Shown here: positions 34,100 to 45,350 of the stretch, piece by piece
Layout of the letters: every line of letters starts with the position of its first letter
Numbering within the stretch: position 1 is the first letter of the stretch
NCBI RefSeq assembly: GCF_033807575.1
Contig: NC_084717.1
Location: 6,883,692-6,947,691 of the forward strand
Reading direction: 5' to 3'
DNA length: 64,000 nucleotides
From: Cydia pomonella
Lineage: Eukaryota > Arthropoda > Insecta > Lepidoptera > Tortricidae
Notes under the pieces: generated by a model
Database searches by the model: none
What the model was told of the DNA's origin: nothing
Seen by the model: the letters and a program-made list of their open reading frames with translations, nothing else
Program-made: the position numbers and the translations under genes

Positions 34100-34165
34100 T
34101 TATACAATACAACAAGAGGCCTTTGCCCAGCAGCGGGACACCGTATAGGCTTATAATAAATGAAT
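34100..34165 (+). repeat. LINE 3' tail fragment
   Basis: 'GAGGCCTTTGCCCAGCAGCG' followed by 'GGGACACCGTATAGGC' and a (AATA)n-type tail is a familiar 3' end of lepidopteran LINE copies, whose ORF usually ends in an EEA-QQ-like peptide. Too little remains to assign a clade. Confidence 0.45.
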
Positions 34166-34528
34166 AAATAAAATAATTATACAATATTAGTGGTTTAGGT
34201 GCAGGTCGCTGTGAAGATTTTTAACTAAACCAAATTAAGAAGCTTTCTTAGTCACTGCACCTCTTCGTCCTAGCGTTGTCCGCTTGGCACCTTATCCCAT
34301 GAATTGGCGTAGGCCAAATAATAAATGTGCGATTTCGAAACAGTGGACTGTAAATTTTGGGGGGATTCAATCGAAATTAAATATTACAAGAATGCAGTTA
34401 TACAGAATAATGCTTTAATTGCCTTGAAATTCAGATTTTAGGCACTAACCTGGGTTTAGAGTGGTCGTCAGCTCCTCTTTCAGGCGGCGAGGGCCCCGGA
34501 GACCAGCTCGTGCACTCACCAGACCTAT

Positions 34529-34627
34529 AGCCACTCACTTGCTTGATATTTTTCAGTGACTTCTATTACTATAATAAAATAAGGGTGACAGCTGGTAACC
34601 ACAGTTACCAAAAGCAAGTGAGTGGCT
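34529..34627. repeat. Perfect 16-bp inverted repeat hairpin
   Basis: AGCCACTCACTTGCTT at 34529-34544 is inverted exactly at 34612-34627. The 67-bp loop itself holds GGTAACCACAGTTACC. It is probably a short foldback repeat. Confidence 0.7.
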
Positions 34628-34835
34628 AAGGTTACCTGCACGCCTGAATATACCGCAACTCCAGCGTCCCTCCGTCCGATCTGAAGGCACAAACTTAATT
34701 TTCAACAATTTTAAGCACGATTACTCCGATTTACCGAGATAACTAACGAAAGCCAGCAAATAGGCTGCTTTTGATGCGAAACTTATACTCGTAGAGAGCG
34801 AATGTGACACGACGGTTTCCAAAAGGTAGGTTTTT

Positions 34836-35035
34836 TACGAGAGCGACTGCCATCTGACTTTCCAAACCAGAGGTTAAACTAAGCTTTATTGGGATTAGTC
34901 CGGTTTCCTCACTATGTTTTCCTTCACCGAAAAACGACTAGTAAATATCGTTTGAACAACGATTGGTACATGCCGGGGTTTGAATTCGCGACCTGCGGAT
35001 TGCAAGTCGCACACTCTTACCTAGACCACCAGCGA
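34836..35035 (-). mobile_element. tRNA-derived SINE, second family
   Basis: Minus strand: 'AATCGCTGGTGGTCTAGGTAAG', 'GCGACTTGCAATCCGCAGG', a B-box region (GAATTCAAACCCCGG), 'CGGTGAAGGAAAACAT' and 'GTCAGATGGCAGTCGCTCTCG'. It is the same order as the copy at 26988. Confidence 0.8.
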
Positions 35036-35469
35036 TTTTTTTGCCACTGCAACTAAGATTTGAAAATATGCACTTGCACATAGGAGAAATATTAAGACAA
35101 ACTAAGTATGTCTAGTTTTATAATTAGTACCTAATCATCGCATTTACTTGTGTTATTGCCTATATATATTATAGGTAACATTTTTATACCTAATGTAAGT
35201 GAGTAGTAGGTACCCTTAATGGTGAAATAAGTGTAGTATACAAAACTAAAACAATCTGCCATGTTCTCAGTATGTTGTTGCTAAACACACTCAAATTGTA
35301 ATTTGCCTTCTCTGATGTTATATTGGCTTAAAACTAGCCAAGCTGTGCCCATGCCGTTTTCCAGTAATGTAATAATAAGATTTACATTAAGTAATTCTCA
35401 ATATTAATGGAAATAAATGATTTGTATTTGTTTTTTAGTATTTGATAACATTTGTTTCCTCAGTGTGTG

Positions 35470-35668
35470 TGTGTTTGTGGTGATACTGAGCCCACATTGT
35501 CCGGTCGATCACATTGTTCTAGAATGCCCTCTCACCAAATTCAAGGGACGGATTGAAGACTTCGTAAACCTCAGTGAAAGGGCCATCGAGTATCTGAAGA
35601 GTGCAAACATCAATCTCTTGGTTAATTTAAAGATAAAACCAGTAACTATAATGACATACGATAAATAA
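35470..35668 (+). pseudogene. LINE C-terminal remnant (DHIVLECPL motif)
   Basis: The frame to the stop at 35668 reads VDHIVLECPLTKFKGRIEDF and then a Leu-rich YLKSANINLLVNL. That is the C-terminal Cys/His region and tail of RNase H-bearing or Jockey-type LINEs. Only about 60 residues remain, with microsatellite-like TGTGTGTG just upstream. Confidence 0.65.
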
Positions 35669-36814
35669 ATACACTTGTTTCTTGAATTCATATTTCCACT
35701 TAGGTAGCAATATATACTATAAGACCTCCTATTGTATTCATATGTCTTTGTCAAGGTTAGTGGTTGTCACAGCATGGATCATTTTTCGATTACCATTTGA
35801 TTCTTAAAAACGCAATAATAATAGTGCCCCAAAAACTTTTTAATATCATAAAGATGTGTGCGGTTAAGAAGTTTTTGTATATATGTGTTATATAGTACAG
35901 AATATATTACACGTATTATAACTATAATATCTGGGAAAACATATAAAAACTCAGAAATGCGCGTTTTCCCTGAGATAAGACCTAACTAGATCGATTTTTC
36001 GCCCCCGAAAACATCAATATAGAAAATTTCATCGAAATCGTAAGAGCCGTTTCCGAGATCCCCGAAATATATATATAAATATACAAGAATTGCTCGTTTA
36101 AAGGTATAAGATATGACTATTTACATATTTGTTTTATTTCATATTCCATTTATGTATATATTGTAGGTTATAGGACTTACAAGTTTACATTTCTTTTAGG
36201 AAATTAAATATTTTCTTGTTTTCATATTTTATGCCGTTTAGTACAGTTTAGATGTCTACCGTTCTCCATTTCTTCCTAAATCACTCGAATGTTAACTGGA
36301 AGAGATTAGATAGGATAGAACTTTGTACAAATGATGAGTGTTATTTTCTGTTTTATGTTTCTTTTTATACAATAAAGTGTTTTACTACTACTACTAAATA
36401 TGCAAGCAATATGATAACGAGTCTAACACTTATTAGACTCGGGCGTGAAATTAAAGAATTACAGGTACAGTCAAGTGCAAAAATATGTATCGAAAGAATC
36501 GTCTCATAAATATGGTATATTTGATCTATTATTACACTGGAATAAGATGCTATGGGACATATTTTTGAGTAAGATGTGTACACCCATATTTTTCCACTTG
36601 ACTGACTATTTATTAACAGTGCATCATATTCGAAAAGTTAAAAAGTACCTATAAAAAATATTCTTATAGGTACTTATTCTTATATTGCTCGAAAAATATC
36701 TGCCGACAAGAATATGTAAACTCAAGTAGGGAGCAAATCAAAAGTTGTTCTTTTTTTGAAGTAGTCGCATTACTAACATATAATTAAATACTAATGAAAA
36801 TGTGATAAAGCCCT
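35669..36814. other. Intergenic DNA, nothing recognised
   Basis: AT-rich with short unsupported frames. Confidence 0.4.
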
Positions 36815-36912
36815 AAAGTGATACAGCCCTCCAGGTAGCCGAGGTCGGAATCGAACTGGCGTCTTCAGCTTACGCGGCTAACATCTTGGCCACTAAACCA
36901 CTTGGTCACTTT
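36815..36912 (-). repeat. tRNA-like sequence, probable SINE head
   Basis: The minus strand holds an A-box-like TGGTTTAGTGGCC and a perfect B-box-like GTTCGATTCC at the proper distance. The arms do not close into a full cloverleaf by eye, so a SINE remnant is likelier than a working tRNA gene. Confidence 0.5.
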
Positions 36913-37493
36913 TTCTTCTAGTATGTGACATCTATTTCAGTTTACAATGTAAACTCTTTATTTTATGTTAGGGACAAGTTTACAGAGTATTATTTGACCT
37001 ATTTTTATCTTCAGATATTTTTGCCGATGCCGTAAAAACGATTTGTAATTTCACCGATCGTTAAACACCTTGTGCGACCCAGACCACAGTATACTGATAA
37101 TGAACAGTACTGTACACCTACCAACCGATCCCTACTGTTCAGCACATTTAATAATGGAATTCACATAACAACGAGCAAGATTCTGTTTTTTTTTTTACTT
37201 AATATTATTTTGATACGATCACGACACAACTCGTAGTGCCTAATGAAATGACTTGACGTACTTGACTTGTGCATTTCACGTACACCAATCAGCGCGACTG
37301 ATCGTATCAAAACCTCAACACATTTAAAAATCAGAATAACGCTCGGTCTAACTATGGACGTAACGAATTGCTTTTTATTTTCTATAGTGCTGTTTTTTGT
37401 TTTCAGATAAGGATAGGATATTTAATGTCAATCCATTTAACAATCTACGTCCAAAGCCGATAAGTTTTGATATTAATATAAATAAATAATATT

Positions 37494-37693
37494 ATAGGTC
37501 AATTTTACACAGACCGACCTAGTCCCACAGTAAGTTCAATAAGACTTGTGTTGTGACAACGATATATATAGATAAGAAAACATCCATAACTGGGGAATAG
37601 ATATTTGTGATAAACATACAAATAAATGCCCTAACCAGGATTCGAACCTCCTGTTTCGACAGGGTCACTACCGACTAGGCTAGGAGGCCGTCA
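37494..37693 (-). mobile_element. Metulj-like tRNA-derived SINE, short copy
   Basis: Minus strand: 'TGACGGCCTCCTAGCCTAGTC', GGTAGTGACCCTGTCG, a B box (GGTTCGAATCC), 'GGGCATTTATTTGTATG' and 'GTGGGACTAGGTCGG'. Internal deletions make it shorter than the other copies. Confidence 0.8.
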
Positions 37694-37900
37694 GGAAGAT
37701 TTTAATGACAATAGAACTTTATATTTCGGTCTTTATATTTTTTTTGATTTACTGCACTTATTTTTCCATCATATAAGTACTTAGGTCATAATGAAAGTTC
37801 ATATAATTTTGAAAACTATAGTAGATATGTAACATTTTCATTTAGAATTATTTATCGGGATTAACGTGAAGGCGTTGGTAGTGTTAGGTTTTTGGACAAA

Positions 37901-38035
37901 GCTTGTTGCGGATTTTATTTTGTACATTTTTGACGAAGCCTGTGGCGGAATATTACTTTTGTAGATTGGTCGTAGTTTGTTGCGGATTCCATTTAGTACC
38001 TACGATTTTGACGAAGCCTTCGCTGTGGAGTTAGA
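37901..38035. repeat. Imperfect tandem duplication, period about 75 bp
   Basis: 'TTGTTGCGGATT' at 37904 and 37978, each followed after about 20-30 bp by 'TTTTGACGAAGCCT'. The two units share roughly three quarters of their bases. Origin unknown. Confidence 0.6.
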
Positions 38036-38779
38036 TGAGGATTGTGCTTTAGTGCTTTTATTTTCGTTTAATAAATTATTTTTCGTAAGACTTTCTGACA
38101 AATTTTGTTTACGACCCTATCCTATCGTAAACAAAATTTGACCCTGAAAAGTACACGGCCTATTTTTCAGGCACTTTTTGTATGAAAATTTGGGCGTTAT
38201 ATGGCGGTTGTGGGATATCAGTTTAGATTCATGTTTTCTGACGTAAAAGTGTGTATGTGAGATTTTTACTTGACTTATTTGGGTACATAAGGTTGTCTAA
38301 ATTTGCTGATATGAGACTTTTTTGTAACTAATTATTAATGAGCACACAGCTGCGATTTTAGTTTGGAGAGTCGTTGTTGAAAAACTTCTTTCTTGATTAT
38401 CCTCCTTAAGATTAATATAAAAGCATCTAAATTGATAAAACATACCACAAACTGTCGCACGAGAACTGGCCTGTAATACAAGATAATATTCAATACTTGG
38501 TATAAAGTTCTTGTCGACGGAAGGGCACATTGAAAGTCGTATAAAATTCTAGCACGAAAAATGTATCGGGTTAAAATTATAAAAACGCTTGGCATACAAT
38601 TTTCAAACTGCCGCACTCCTAAAATACACATCACACCCAAATAAATTGTATCTAAAACAATTATAAAGAGTTAAGTTTTCAAACAATAAACCTTTTCTTT
38701 TACTGCGACATCTCTAAGTGGCTCATTACACAAACTTTCAGTATTGCCCACGTATTTCTTCTACTTCTATTTAAAGTAT

Positions 38780-38923
38780 GGGCTCATTTAGACGGTACGA
38801 GAACTTGCATGCGAGTTTCATTACATTGCGGCATTTGACCGGTTGGCCGAATTAGTTGTAACCTCAATAGTCCGCAATGTAACTAAAATCGCATGCGAGT
38901 TCGCGTGCCGTCTAAATCAGCCC
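38780..38923. mobile_element. Palindromic MITE, 144 bp, TAT-flanked
   Basis: The left arm (GGGCTCATTTAGACGG...) and right arm (...CCGTCTAAATCAGCCC) pair for about 52 bp, through 'CATGCGAGTTTCATTACATT' on the left. TAT lies outside both ends. It is noncoding. Confidence 0.8.
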
Positions 38924-39772
38924 TATGTATGTTTTGCACCCTTTCTTAATACCACGCAAAAAATATAGGTAATAATAAAATTGTTCTGTATAATATTATA
39001 TCATACATTATTTTATATTTTATAAGATATATAGTAGTTTTGTAGTTTGTAGAATAAAATAAACTGACCTACAACATTACATTCTCTCGTACGCAGTCTA
39101 ATGTCCCAGCTGCGTCGAAAATGCAGTCAACTTCAAACATTTTTGCCAAATAGGTATGTAGTAACTCCGAGCATCTCAAATAACAAATGTGATTTCTCTT
39201 CTAAAATATTTTCCAATGCCACCATGTCGAGTTAGTCGTTATGGAGTGGCAACCGGTAATACAATTGTCAGTTAGTTTGACGTACAATAAAGTGTATTAT
39301 ATCGAGCATAGAAAATATTTTTTTCACCAATTCGGAAAAGGGCTTTTTCTTCCCTGCTAGGAGAGATGGACACTTTTATGTTCTAGGACACTATGTTTTT
39401 TTAGATAATTTTTTTAGCATATATAAAATTTTGAAATATAATAACTTCCTCATAGGTGATGTAGGCAGTAGTAGTGCTGATGTCCATGGGCGACGATGAC
39501 CACTTCCCATCTGGTGGCTCGTCTGCTCGATTGCTGACGATACTATAATATAAAAAAAACACAATTTACACAACTATTAGGGGATGGCAAACACGTTTGG
39601 AATTATTAAATCCGCTACTATTGATGCTGGCTGTGCCATGAAATCGTTTGTTTTTGACCCAGATGGTAATCAGTTCATTTAGAACAAGGTCATAACTAGT
39701 TGCACATTTTCACCTTATAACTTTAAGTACCTAATTAATTATTTAACCAAATGTTTTTAACAGTAACTAAAG

Positions 39773-40189
39773 CATAGAGAAATACGTAAGCATAGAGTGC
39801 TCACTCCATACATCACTTTTCTTACCAAAACGCTTATTATATTCCTGGTCGACATCTAACGTCAAGTACCGGATTTATCAGTACTGCTACTTGACAATAG
39901 ATGTCGCAAACTCGCGACGAACGATAAGTGTAATGCTCAACCATTTTCAGCTAATATTTAATTGCATTAACCGGAACTCGATTTTTAACTCCTTCTGCTT
40001 GTAATATTAGTTGTAAATTGTTGAGCAATACACTTTTCGTCAGTCGCGACACTTGTGACATCTAGTGTCAAGTAGCGGTACTAATAAATCCTCTCCTTGA
40101 TGTTAGATGTCGACTACGAAAATAATAAGCGTTTTGGTAAGAAAACTGATGTATGGAGTGAGCACTCTATACTTACTTATTTCTCTATG
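39773..40189. mobile_element. Foldback MITE, 417 bp, ACTAAAG duplication
   Basis: The ends are CATAGAGAAATA and its inverse, and the arms remain paired for roughly 190 bp, almost the whole element. ACTAAAG occurs outside both ends (39766-39772 and 40190-40196). CA-starting ends with a duplication of 7, or 8 with one mismatch, suggest a hAT-type nonautonomous element. It is noncoding. Confidence 0.85.
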
Positions 40190-40396
40190 ACTAAAGCTAC
40201 CTAACAAGCAAAACGGTTAATTACTATGGTTTAATAGTCTCGGTATGTGGCGCACATAATCATCTTGATTATGCGTTAGATTAATTAAGTAACGCAATTA
40301 TAACTAGGAGTGATGTGTTATGACCATGATTATTCTAATTTGGCCAGTTTATCGTTTATTGTGTCATGCAATGCTCTCTCACTTGATTGCTAGTTA

Positions 40397-41144
40397 GGGT
40401 GTTGCCACGTAAGCTGCTATAAAATGTTATATAACAGCGTGTAGAGCGCGAGCCAGGAACATATTTCCATGACCAAGCTGTTATAAAATGTTATATAACA
40501 GCGTGTAGAGCGCGAGCCAGGAACATATTTCCATGACCAAGCGGTTATAAAATGTTATATAACAGCGTGTAGAGCGCGAGCCAGGAACATATTTCCATGA
40601 CCAAGCTGTTATAAAATATATAACAGCGTGTAGACCGCGAGCCAGGAACATATTTCCATGACCAAGCGGTTATAAAATGTTATATAACAGCGTGTAGAGC
40701 GCGAGCCAGGAACATTATATCGATGACCAATCGCCTCCCGGGCAGTAACTCGTATAGTGGTTAACGGCTATGTATTATGAACCCTCGTGGACGTCAGCTA
40801 ACGCTAACGGAGCGGCCGTTGGTAGGTTGAGGATAGGCAGCCAACGAAACACATTAGAAAAATTTAGTCATCGCCTCCCGTATTATACTTGATACAGATG
40901 TGAAGAACTGACGGTCTTTCTACCGCGATATAATCGGCTGATTATTTATTTATTTATTCAGGATATCATCTAAACTATCATCTGACAAAGTATCAGCCAG
41001 GAGGCAATGACTGAAGATATATGCTAATGTGCCGCGGTCTAGTGTGACAAGGACAACATAAGTAAAAACACTGTCAAGACTATGATGCTGTTCCTGTCAC
41101 ACGATGTTATATAACATTTTATAACAGCCTATGTGGGAGCACCA
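40397..41144. mobile_element. TIR element of about 750 bp with internal tandem array
   Basis: The left end 'GGGTGTTGCCACGTAAGCTG' and right end (inverse 'GGTGCTCCCACATAGGCTG') are imperfect TIRs. Each continues into TATAAAATGTTATATAAC, followed by CGTGT just inside. Between them lie a 64-bp tandem array (40413-40730) and about 370 bp of unique sequence. No clear target duplication and no ORF were seen. Confidence 0.7.
40413..40730 (+). repeat. Five-copy 64-bp minisatellite
   Basis: Units start at 40413, 40477, 40541, 40605 and 40665. The fourth is 60 bp through a 4-base loss. Each begins with the palindrome GCTGTTATA...TATAACAGC and ends 'TTTCCATGACCAA'. The first part of the unit is the subterminal sequence of the element that contains it. 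Confidence 0.95.
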
Positions 41145-41339
41145 TTACAATAAGAGGGCAAATTTTTTTGTATATGTTAATGTTACTTAAAATCAAGAGC
41201 TCTTTTCCGTACAAACCTGAAGGTATATAAGTAAAAGTTCACCCATCATGACAATCGAGTCATATCAATTATTAAAAATATTTTTAATATATGATGTAAC
41301 TAAAAATTTACAGTTTTCGTAATTTTACCTTTATCTGTG

Positions 41340-41664
41340 CTATAAGACATTGCTTCGTACCAAATTTCAAGATTCTGAGTTCACGGGAAGTACCCTGTAT
41401 GTTTTGATTCCCTTGCGAGTGTCGTAAATTTGCGGAAATTTTCCGCATAAACGGCTGTATCTTTTGATTGCGTTAGCTTAGAAGTTTGATTTTTTCCCAT
41501 CTCCAAGGGACAGTAGACCTGAGTATTTGATATAAATTCGAGCTTGATACCTCTACGCGTTCCTGAGAAAAAGGGTCTTGATAGACAGACAGACGGACGG
41601 ACGGACAACAAAGTGATCCTATAAGGGTTTTGTTTTTTCCTTTCGTGGTACGGAACCATAAAAA
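41340..41664 (+). repeat. GGGTTCCGTA-family repeat, partial copy
   Basis: It shows 'ACCAAATTTCAAGATTCTGAG', a GACAGACAGACGGACGGACG stretch at 41584, 'CCTATAAGGGTTTTGTTTTT' and the end 'GTGGTACGGAACCATAAAAA'. Its 5' terminus is missing. Confidence 0.7.
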
Positions 41665-43490
41665 TGGCTCACATACATACGTGCATACGATAGAAACATC
41701 ATAGGCCCCTATACCGGGTGGCGCCTGTAACAGGACAAGGGCTGTACTCCTCAATCTGACCAGCGACTATTAAATATAACTTGTGCTTTGATTTTTAGTA
41801 CAGTTTATGTTTATTCTAAGACGAATATAAGTATTGCGAATTTTAAGGCGGCGTCGAGGTCACTGAGAGCCCATATTGAAGTATGGAAATCAAGAAAAAT
41901 GCGATTATCTCGGTAATATAGTAATAAATAGTTGCTATACAATCTTTTTTTTAATAAAATGTAAGGAATCGAATTACGTTTTGAAAGTTAAAAAAAAAAA
42001 CCTTAATTTTTAAACTTTTAGGCCCTGCATTTTTTAGCATTTCCATCGTAGGTAATATTTGAATATCCATATTATTGCAATAAATTGCTCATTTGCTATT
42101 TATTTCACTAGTTTTCGTTATGAAATTCAACATGTGTCATCATGCCTATAGACGTTGCAGCAATAAGTGTGGCAATGCCTCTATAAACGTCATATTTTTC
42201 TCATAGGAACTTGACGTTTACTGTCGCTTTCTAAGTTTGTGGATTATTACCATAGACGGCGGATTAAGCAACGGCCGCTCTACAAATCGATCTGTTACCG
42301 TTAAAGTTAGACAGAAACAATCACATGTCGAAACGAACAATAACATCATTTCGTTTTCTTATTGCTTTACAAAACAATAACTGCTATTACGTTGCAAAAC
42401 AGTGTAAACTTTTCTATAGAATGGAGATTTAATCTAGATTACTTTTGTCCTTAACCTTTTTGATCTATTTACTTGAAAATAAACCTATTATAGAGGTTTA
42501 GAAGCGGTGATTTTCTTAAACACATTAGCAATGTCAAATTAAGAGCATCCATATACATATACATATATATATATATATATATATTACATATATCGAAAGT
42601 AGAAACCTATATTAGTAGTAAGATTATTAACTGAATATGGGCTGTTTTCCTGTTGCGGTTTGTACATTTTGATAACCACAGGTCAAATTAAATGGTCACC
42701 CGTATCTCTGTAATCAGTTATTTTACCCGGTCGACCTCCATTCGGGTAGCAAATAAAATTTATAATTACAATAGTTCGTTGTAAGTTTTATTGTCGGTAC
42801 ACGTGACCCAATACTGGCGGGTAAATGGAAAGCTAGGCGTGGTCGGGACCGGTTCGTAAAATATCCTTGTGTTAAGTAAGGTGATCTAGTTGGCCCTGTG
42901 TTCGAACTTTAGGTACTGCGATAACGCGTGTCTCTTTTACGTACTAATGGTAAGAGAGAGATAGGAGCAAGTAATATATTGGCTATATCAGTTGGAAAGC
43001 CTCGAATAGATCTGACGCGTGCTTGCGGCAATTTGTGGGAGCAATGCGGACGCGGTCGCACCCACGAGCCTTGGCTATCAGGAAGTGAACTCGTGCAATT
43101 ATCAGGTAACATTTAAGTGTGCAAGCATAGCAAATTTAATAACAGTTTTTGGGAGTTTAGTTGCAATGAAGGTCGTTGAAAACGTGTGCTTTAATTTTGT
43201 TTAGGATGCAACGCGATGCAGGGAAACTTAATTGAGAAACTAAAACCGCTTTGACATGATCTTTCATATCTATTTATAGATAATAACTTACAAAACTAAT
43301 TGAGAAAAAATATCTCTCAATTTCCAGGTCAAAACATGTTATAATATTCATCTTCTTTGTTTATTTATTCGTAAAAAATTACGCAATTCCGGTTGAAATT
43401 AGAAAAACCAAAATAAGGTCAATCAAATTTTGTCATTATTACATATCTGTTTAGGGGAAGAAAAATCAGTTTTACTTAAGAAAATCTACG
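41665..43490. other. Intergenic DNA downstream of the cuticle gene
   Basis: No gene recognised. It contains a (TA)n tract near 42553-42586. Overlapping frames at 42909-43204 lie in a slightly GC-richer patch without a known motif. Confidence 0.4.
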
Positions 43491-43496
43491 TTTATT
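43491..43496 (-). promoter_or_regulatory. Poly(A) signal AATAAA
   Basis: AATAAA on the minus strand, about 240 bases past the stop of the cuticle gene, is a plausible 3' end signal for it. Confidence 0.55.
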
Positions 43497-43733
43497 TACA
43501 TGTCCAGTATTGACGACGCTCATTCCAATCAAACCCTCTTCCACAAGTAACAACAACAATCAACATATTTATACCTGTCCATTAACACACAATATCACAG
43601 CAAACAACAATTAAGAAATGCTTTCGAAGCGGCCGAGTGCGGGCCCTTCGATGACTCGGCGAGTTGCTAATTGATGCATGCTTTTTACGTGTCTCGGCCT
43701 TAACAAATCGCCTGAGCCCTTTATAGTTTAGAT

Positions 43734-44561
43734 TTATACTTTGTGGAAAGAGTACGTGTAGCCGTCAGGCGCTCTGTTTAGGCTGAACTTTCCTGGGGGG
43801 AAGAAGCGGCTTGGCTGTGGCGTCGTTTGGTCATAATACTGCTGAGGAGCTTGTTGAGGTTGGGGCTGATACTGTTGAGCAGGCTGGTAGGTCTGCGTGT
43901 TCAGACCACTGTACTGAGCCTGCTGCACTCCAGGGTAGATGTTGTTAGGTTGGTACTGCGGCTGAGGCTGAGCCTGGTACTGCGGCTGAGGCTGAGCCTG
44001 GTACTGCGCCTTGTATTGGGGCTGAGGTTGCGGCTGGTACTGAGGTTGAGGTGCTACGTAGTTTTCTTGCTCGTACAACTCCGGGTGGTATTGCCCATCG
44101 TCTTCATTCGGCTTGCCACCGTAATTGCGCTGAGGAGCGGGAGCTGTGTACTGCTGGGGAGCACTGTACTGGGGCGCTTTGTAATCTGGAGGATTGTACC
44201 TCGGGTCAGGCTGGTAGGCTGGCGTGGGGGCGACAGGCAGAGGTGCGGTAGGAATATGGTCTCCGCTGGCTTGGAATCCGTTTTTCCCGGCGACGTAGTT
44301 CACTGTTTTCCTTTGACCGCTAGGATCGATGTATGAGTAACTGCCTCTCCTGTTGCCATCGGCATCTGTTTCTTCTTTGAAGTCAATTCCATCTTCTTGC
44401 TGGTATGCGGCTCCGAATGCTCCATTGCCGCTGAGGTAGCGAGCTTCCTGGACGATGGCGGCGGTTTTCGGATCTCCTGCGTATTTGGGGACACGTCTGC
44501 CTTGTTGTTCCTGGCACGTCGCGAACGCGAGCACAAAGGCGAATACCACGAGCCTGTACAT
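43734..44561 (-). CDS. Cuticular protein, RR-1 type (Rebers-Riddiford)
   Basis: This is a structural protein of the insect exoskeleton, secreted by epidermis to bind chitin. It has 275 residues from an ATG with a suitable TATA box upstream. Residues 1-16 are a signal peptide (MYRLVVFAFVLAFATC). Residues about 46-107 form the chitin_bind_4 domain: DGNRRGSYSYIDPSG, then the RR-1 signature VNYVAGKNGFQASGDHIP with its aromatic residues. The rest is low-complexity Pro/Gln/Tyr, with PQPQYQ-like repeats at 168-204, likely an extensible matrix region. A conserved-looking tail (FFPPGKFSLNRAPDGYTYSF) closes it. No intron interrupts the signal-peptide region, where most CPR genes have one. The open frames on the plus strand here are shadows of its codon bias. 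Confidence 0.93.
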   Translation of the reverse strand: MYRLVVFAFVLAFATCQEQQGRRVPKYAGDPKTAAIVQEARYLSGNGAFGAAYQQEDGIDFKEETDADGNRRGSYSYIDPSGQRKTVNYVAGKNGFQASGDHIPTAPLPVAPTPAYQPDPRYNPPDYKAPQYSAPQQYTAPAPQRNYGGKPNEDDGQYHPELYEQENYVAPQPQYQPQPQPQYKAQYQAQPQPQYQAQPQPQYQPNNIYPGVQQAQYSGLNTQTYQPAQQYQPQPQQAPQQYYDQTTPQPSRFFPPGKFSLNRAPDGYTYSFHKV

Positions 44562-44629
44562 TTTGCGATCAAAATGTGCACTGCCCGCGTGAAAGTAACT
44601 TAATATGTCGTTGCGGGCGGGTGAACTCG

Positions 44630-44636
44630 TTTTATA
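44630..44636 (-). promoter_or_regulatory. TATA box of the cuticle gene
   Basis: TATAAAA on the minus strand lies 69 bases before the ATG. Transcription would start about 30 bases on, near 44604, giving a 5' UTR of about 40 bases. Strong TATA boxes are common in cuticle genes. Confidence 0.65.
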
Positions 44637-44639
44637 CGA

Positions 44640-45350
44640 GCAGCGGAGGCCTTGACGCGTATTGGAAGGGCCTACGGGTGCGACCGCGAAAATCTCGCGC
44701 GTTCATAGCTCCCGCCCGCATCCGATGCATGCGTGGACACATCAGGGAAGTGACATTAAGGCGAAGATCGCCTGTGTCGTCCTAGAGGAAAAAACGACCT
44801 CCGTTAAATGTCAACTGGTTGATCTATTTTTCGATGCGCATAATTATTTTATATAAAATACTGGTTCCTTTATACGACCCTTGTGGTCTTTTAAACATAT
44901 TCATGTCGTTTTGTAATTTGATCGTGTTCATATAATTTATAAAGATCACTTTTAGAGATTTGATCATCTAATTATCGTGTTAATTAATTTTTTGTACCAA
45001 AACGCCTTTGTGAATTTATTGTAGAAATTAATGCAGGTTCCCACACAGCGTCTTGTCGGGTTTGCGTAAAACTGCTTAGTAAGTTGACGTTGATGTGTAA
45101 TTATAAATAGTGCTTTGTTCTAGGTTAGCTAATCGCAAGTTACTGGAGCATGTAAAGAATTTAACTATATTGCGTAATATCATAGTAAATATTTAAAATG
45201 AACAAAAAAGTTCGGAAATTTAAGGTCGAAATGTTGTATTTTTAACGAAGGCAATATGACTCAACGTTCATTCAACATTTTTTGCAAAGTCTGCATCGAA
45301 ATAAACCACTAAAAATAACACCTTGGTAGGTACTTATGGCTTTGATTTTC
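44640..45350. other. Upstream region of the cuticle gene
   Basis: GC-rich for about 150 bp (44640-44800), then AT-rich. It probably holds regulatory sequence, but no specific hormone-response element was identified. No gene was seen. Confidence 0.4.

Noticed and set aside
36815..36912. Possible tRNA gene on the minus strand
   Set aside because: A and B boxes are present but the stems do not close well, and the context fits a SINE head.
40413..40730. Regularly spaced repeats resembling a CRISPR array
   Set aside because: The 64-bp units are contiguous with no unique spacers, the context is eukaryotic, and the unit matches the ends of the surrounding transposon.
42909..43204. Overlapping frames next to the cuticle gene as a second small gene
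   Set aside because: Three frames overlap on both strands without codon bias, motif or signal peptide.
43827..44336. 169-residue plus-strand frame opposite the cuticle gene
   Set aside because: It is the antisense shadow of a low-complexity coding region (Leu/Val/Arg-rich) with no known domain; the minus-strand gene explains the sequence.
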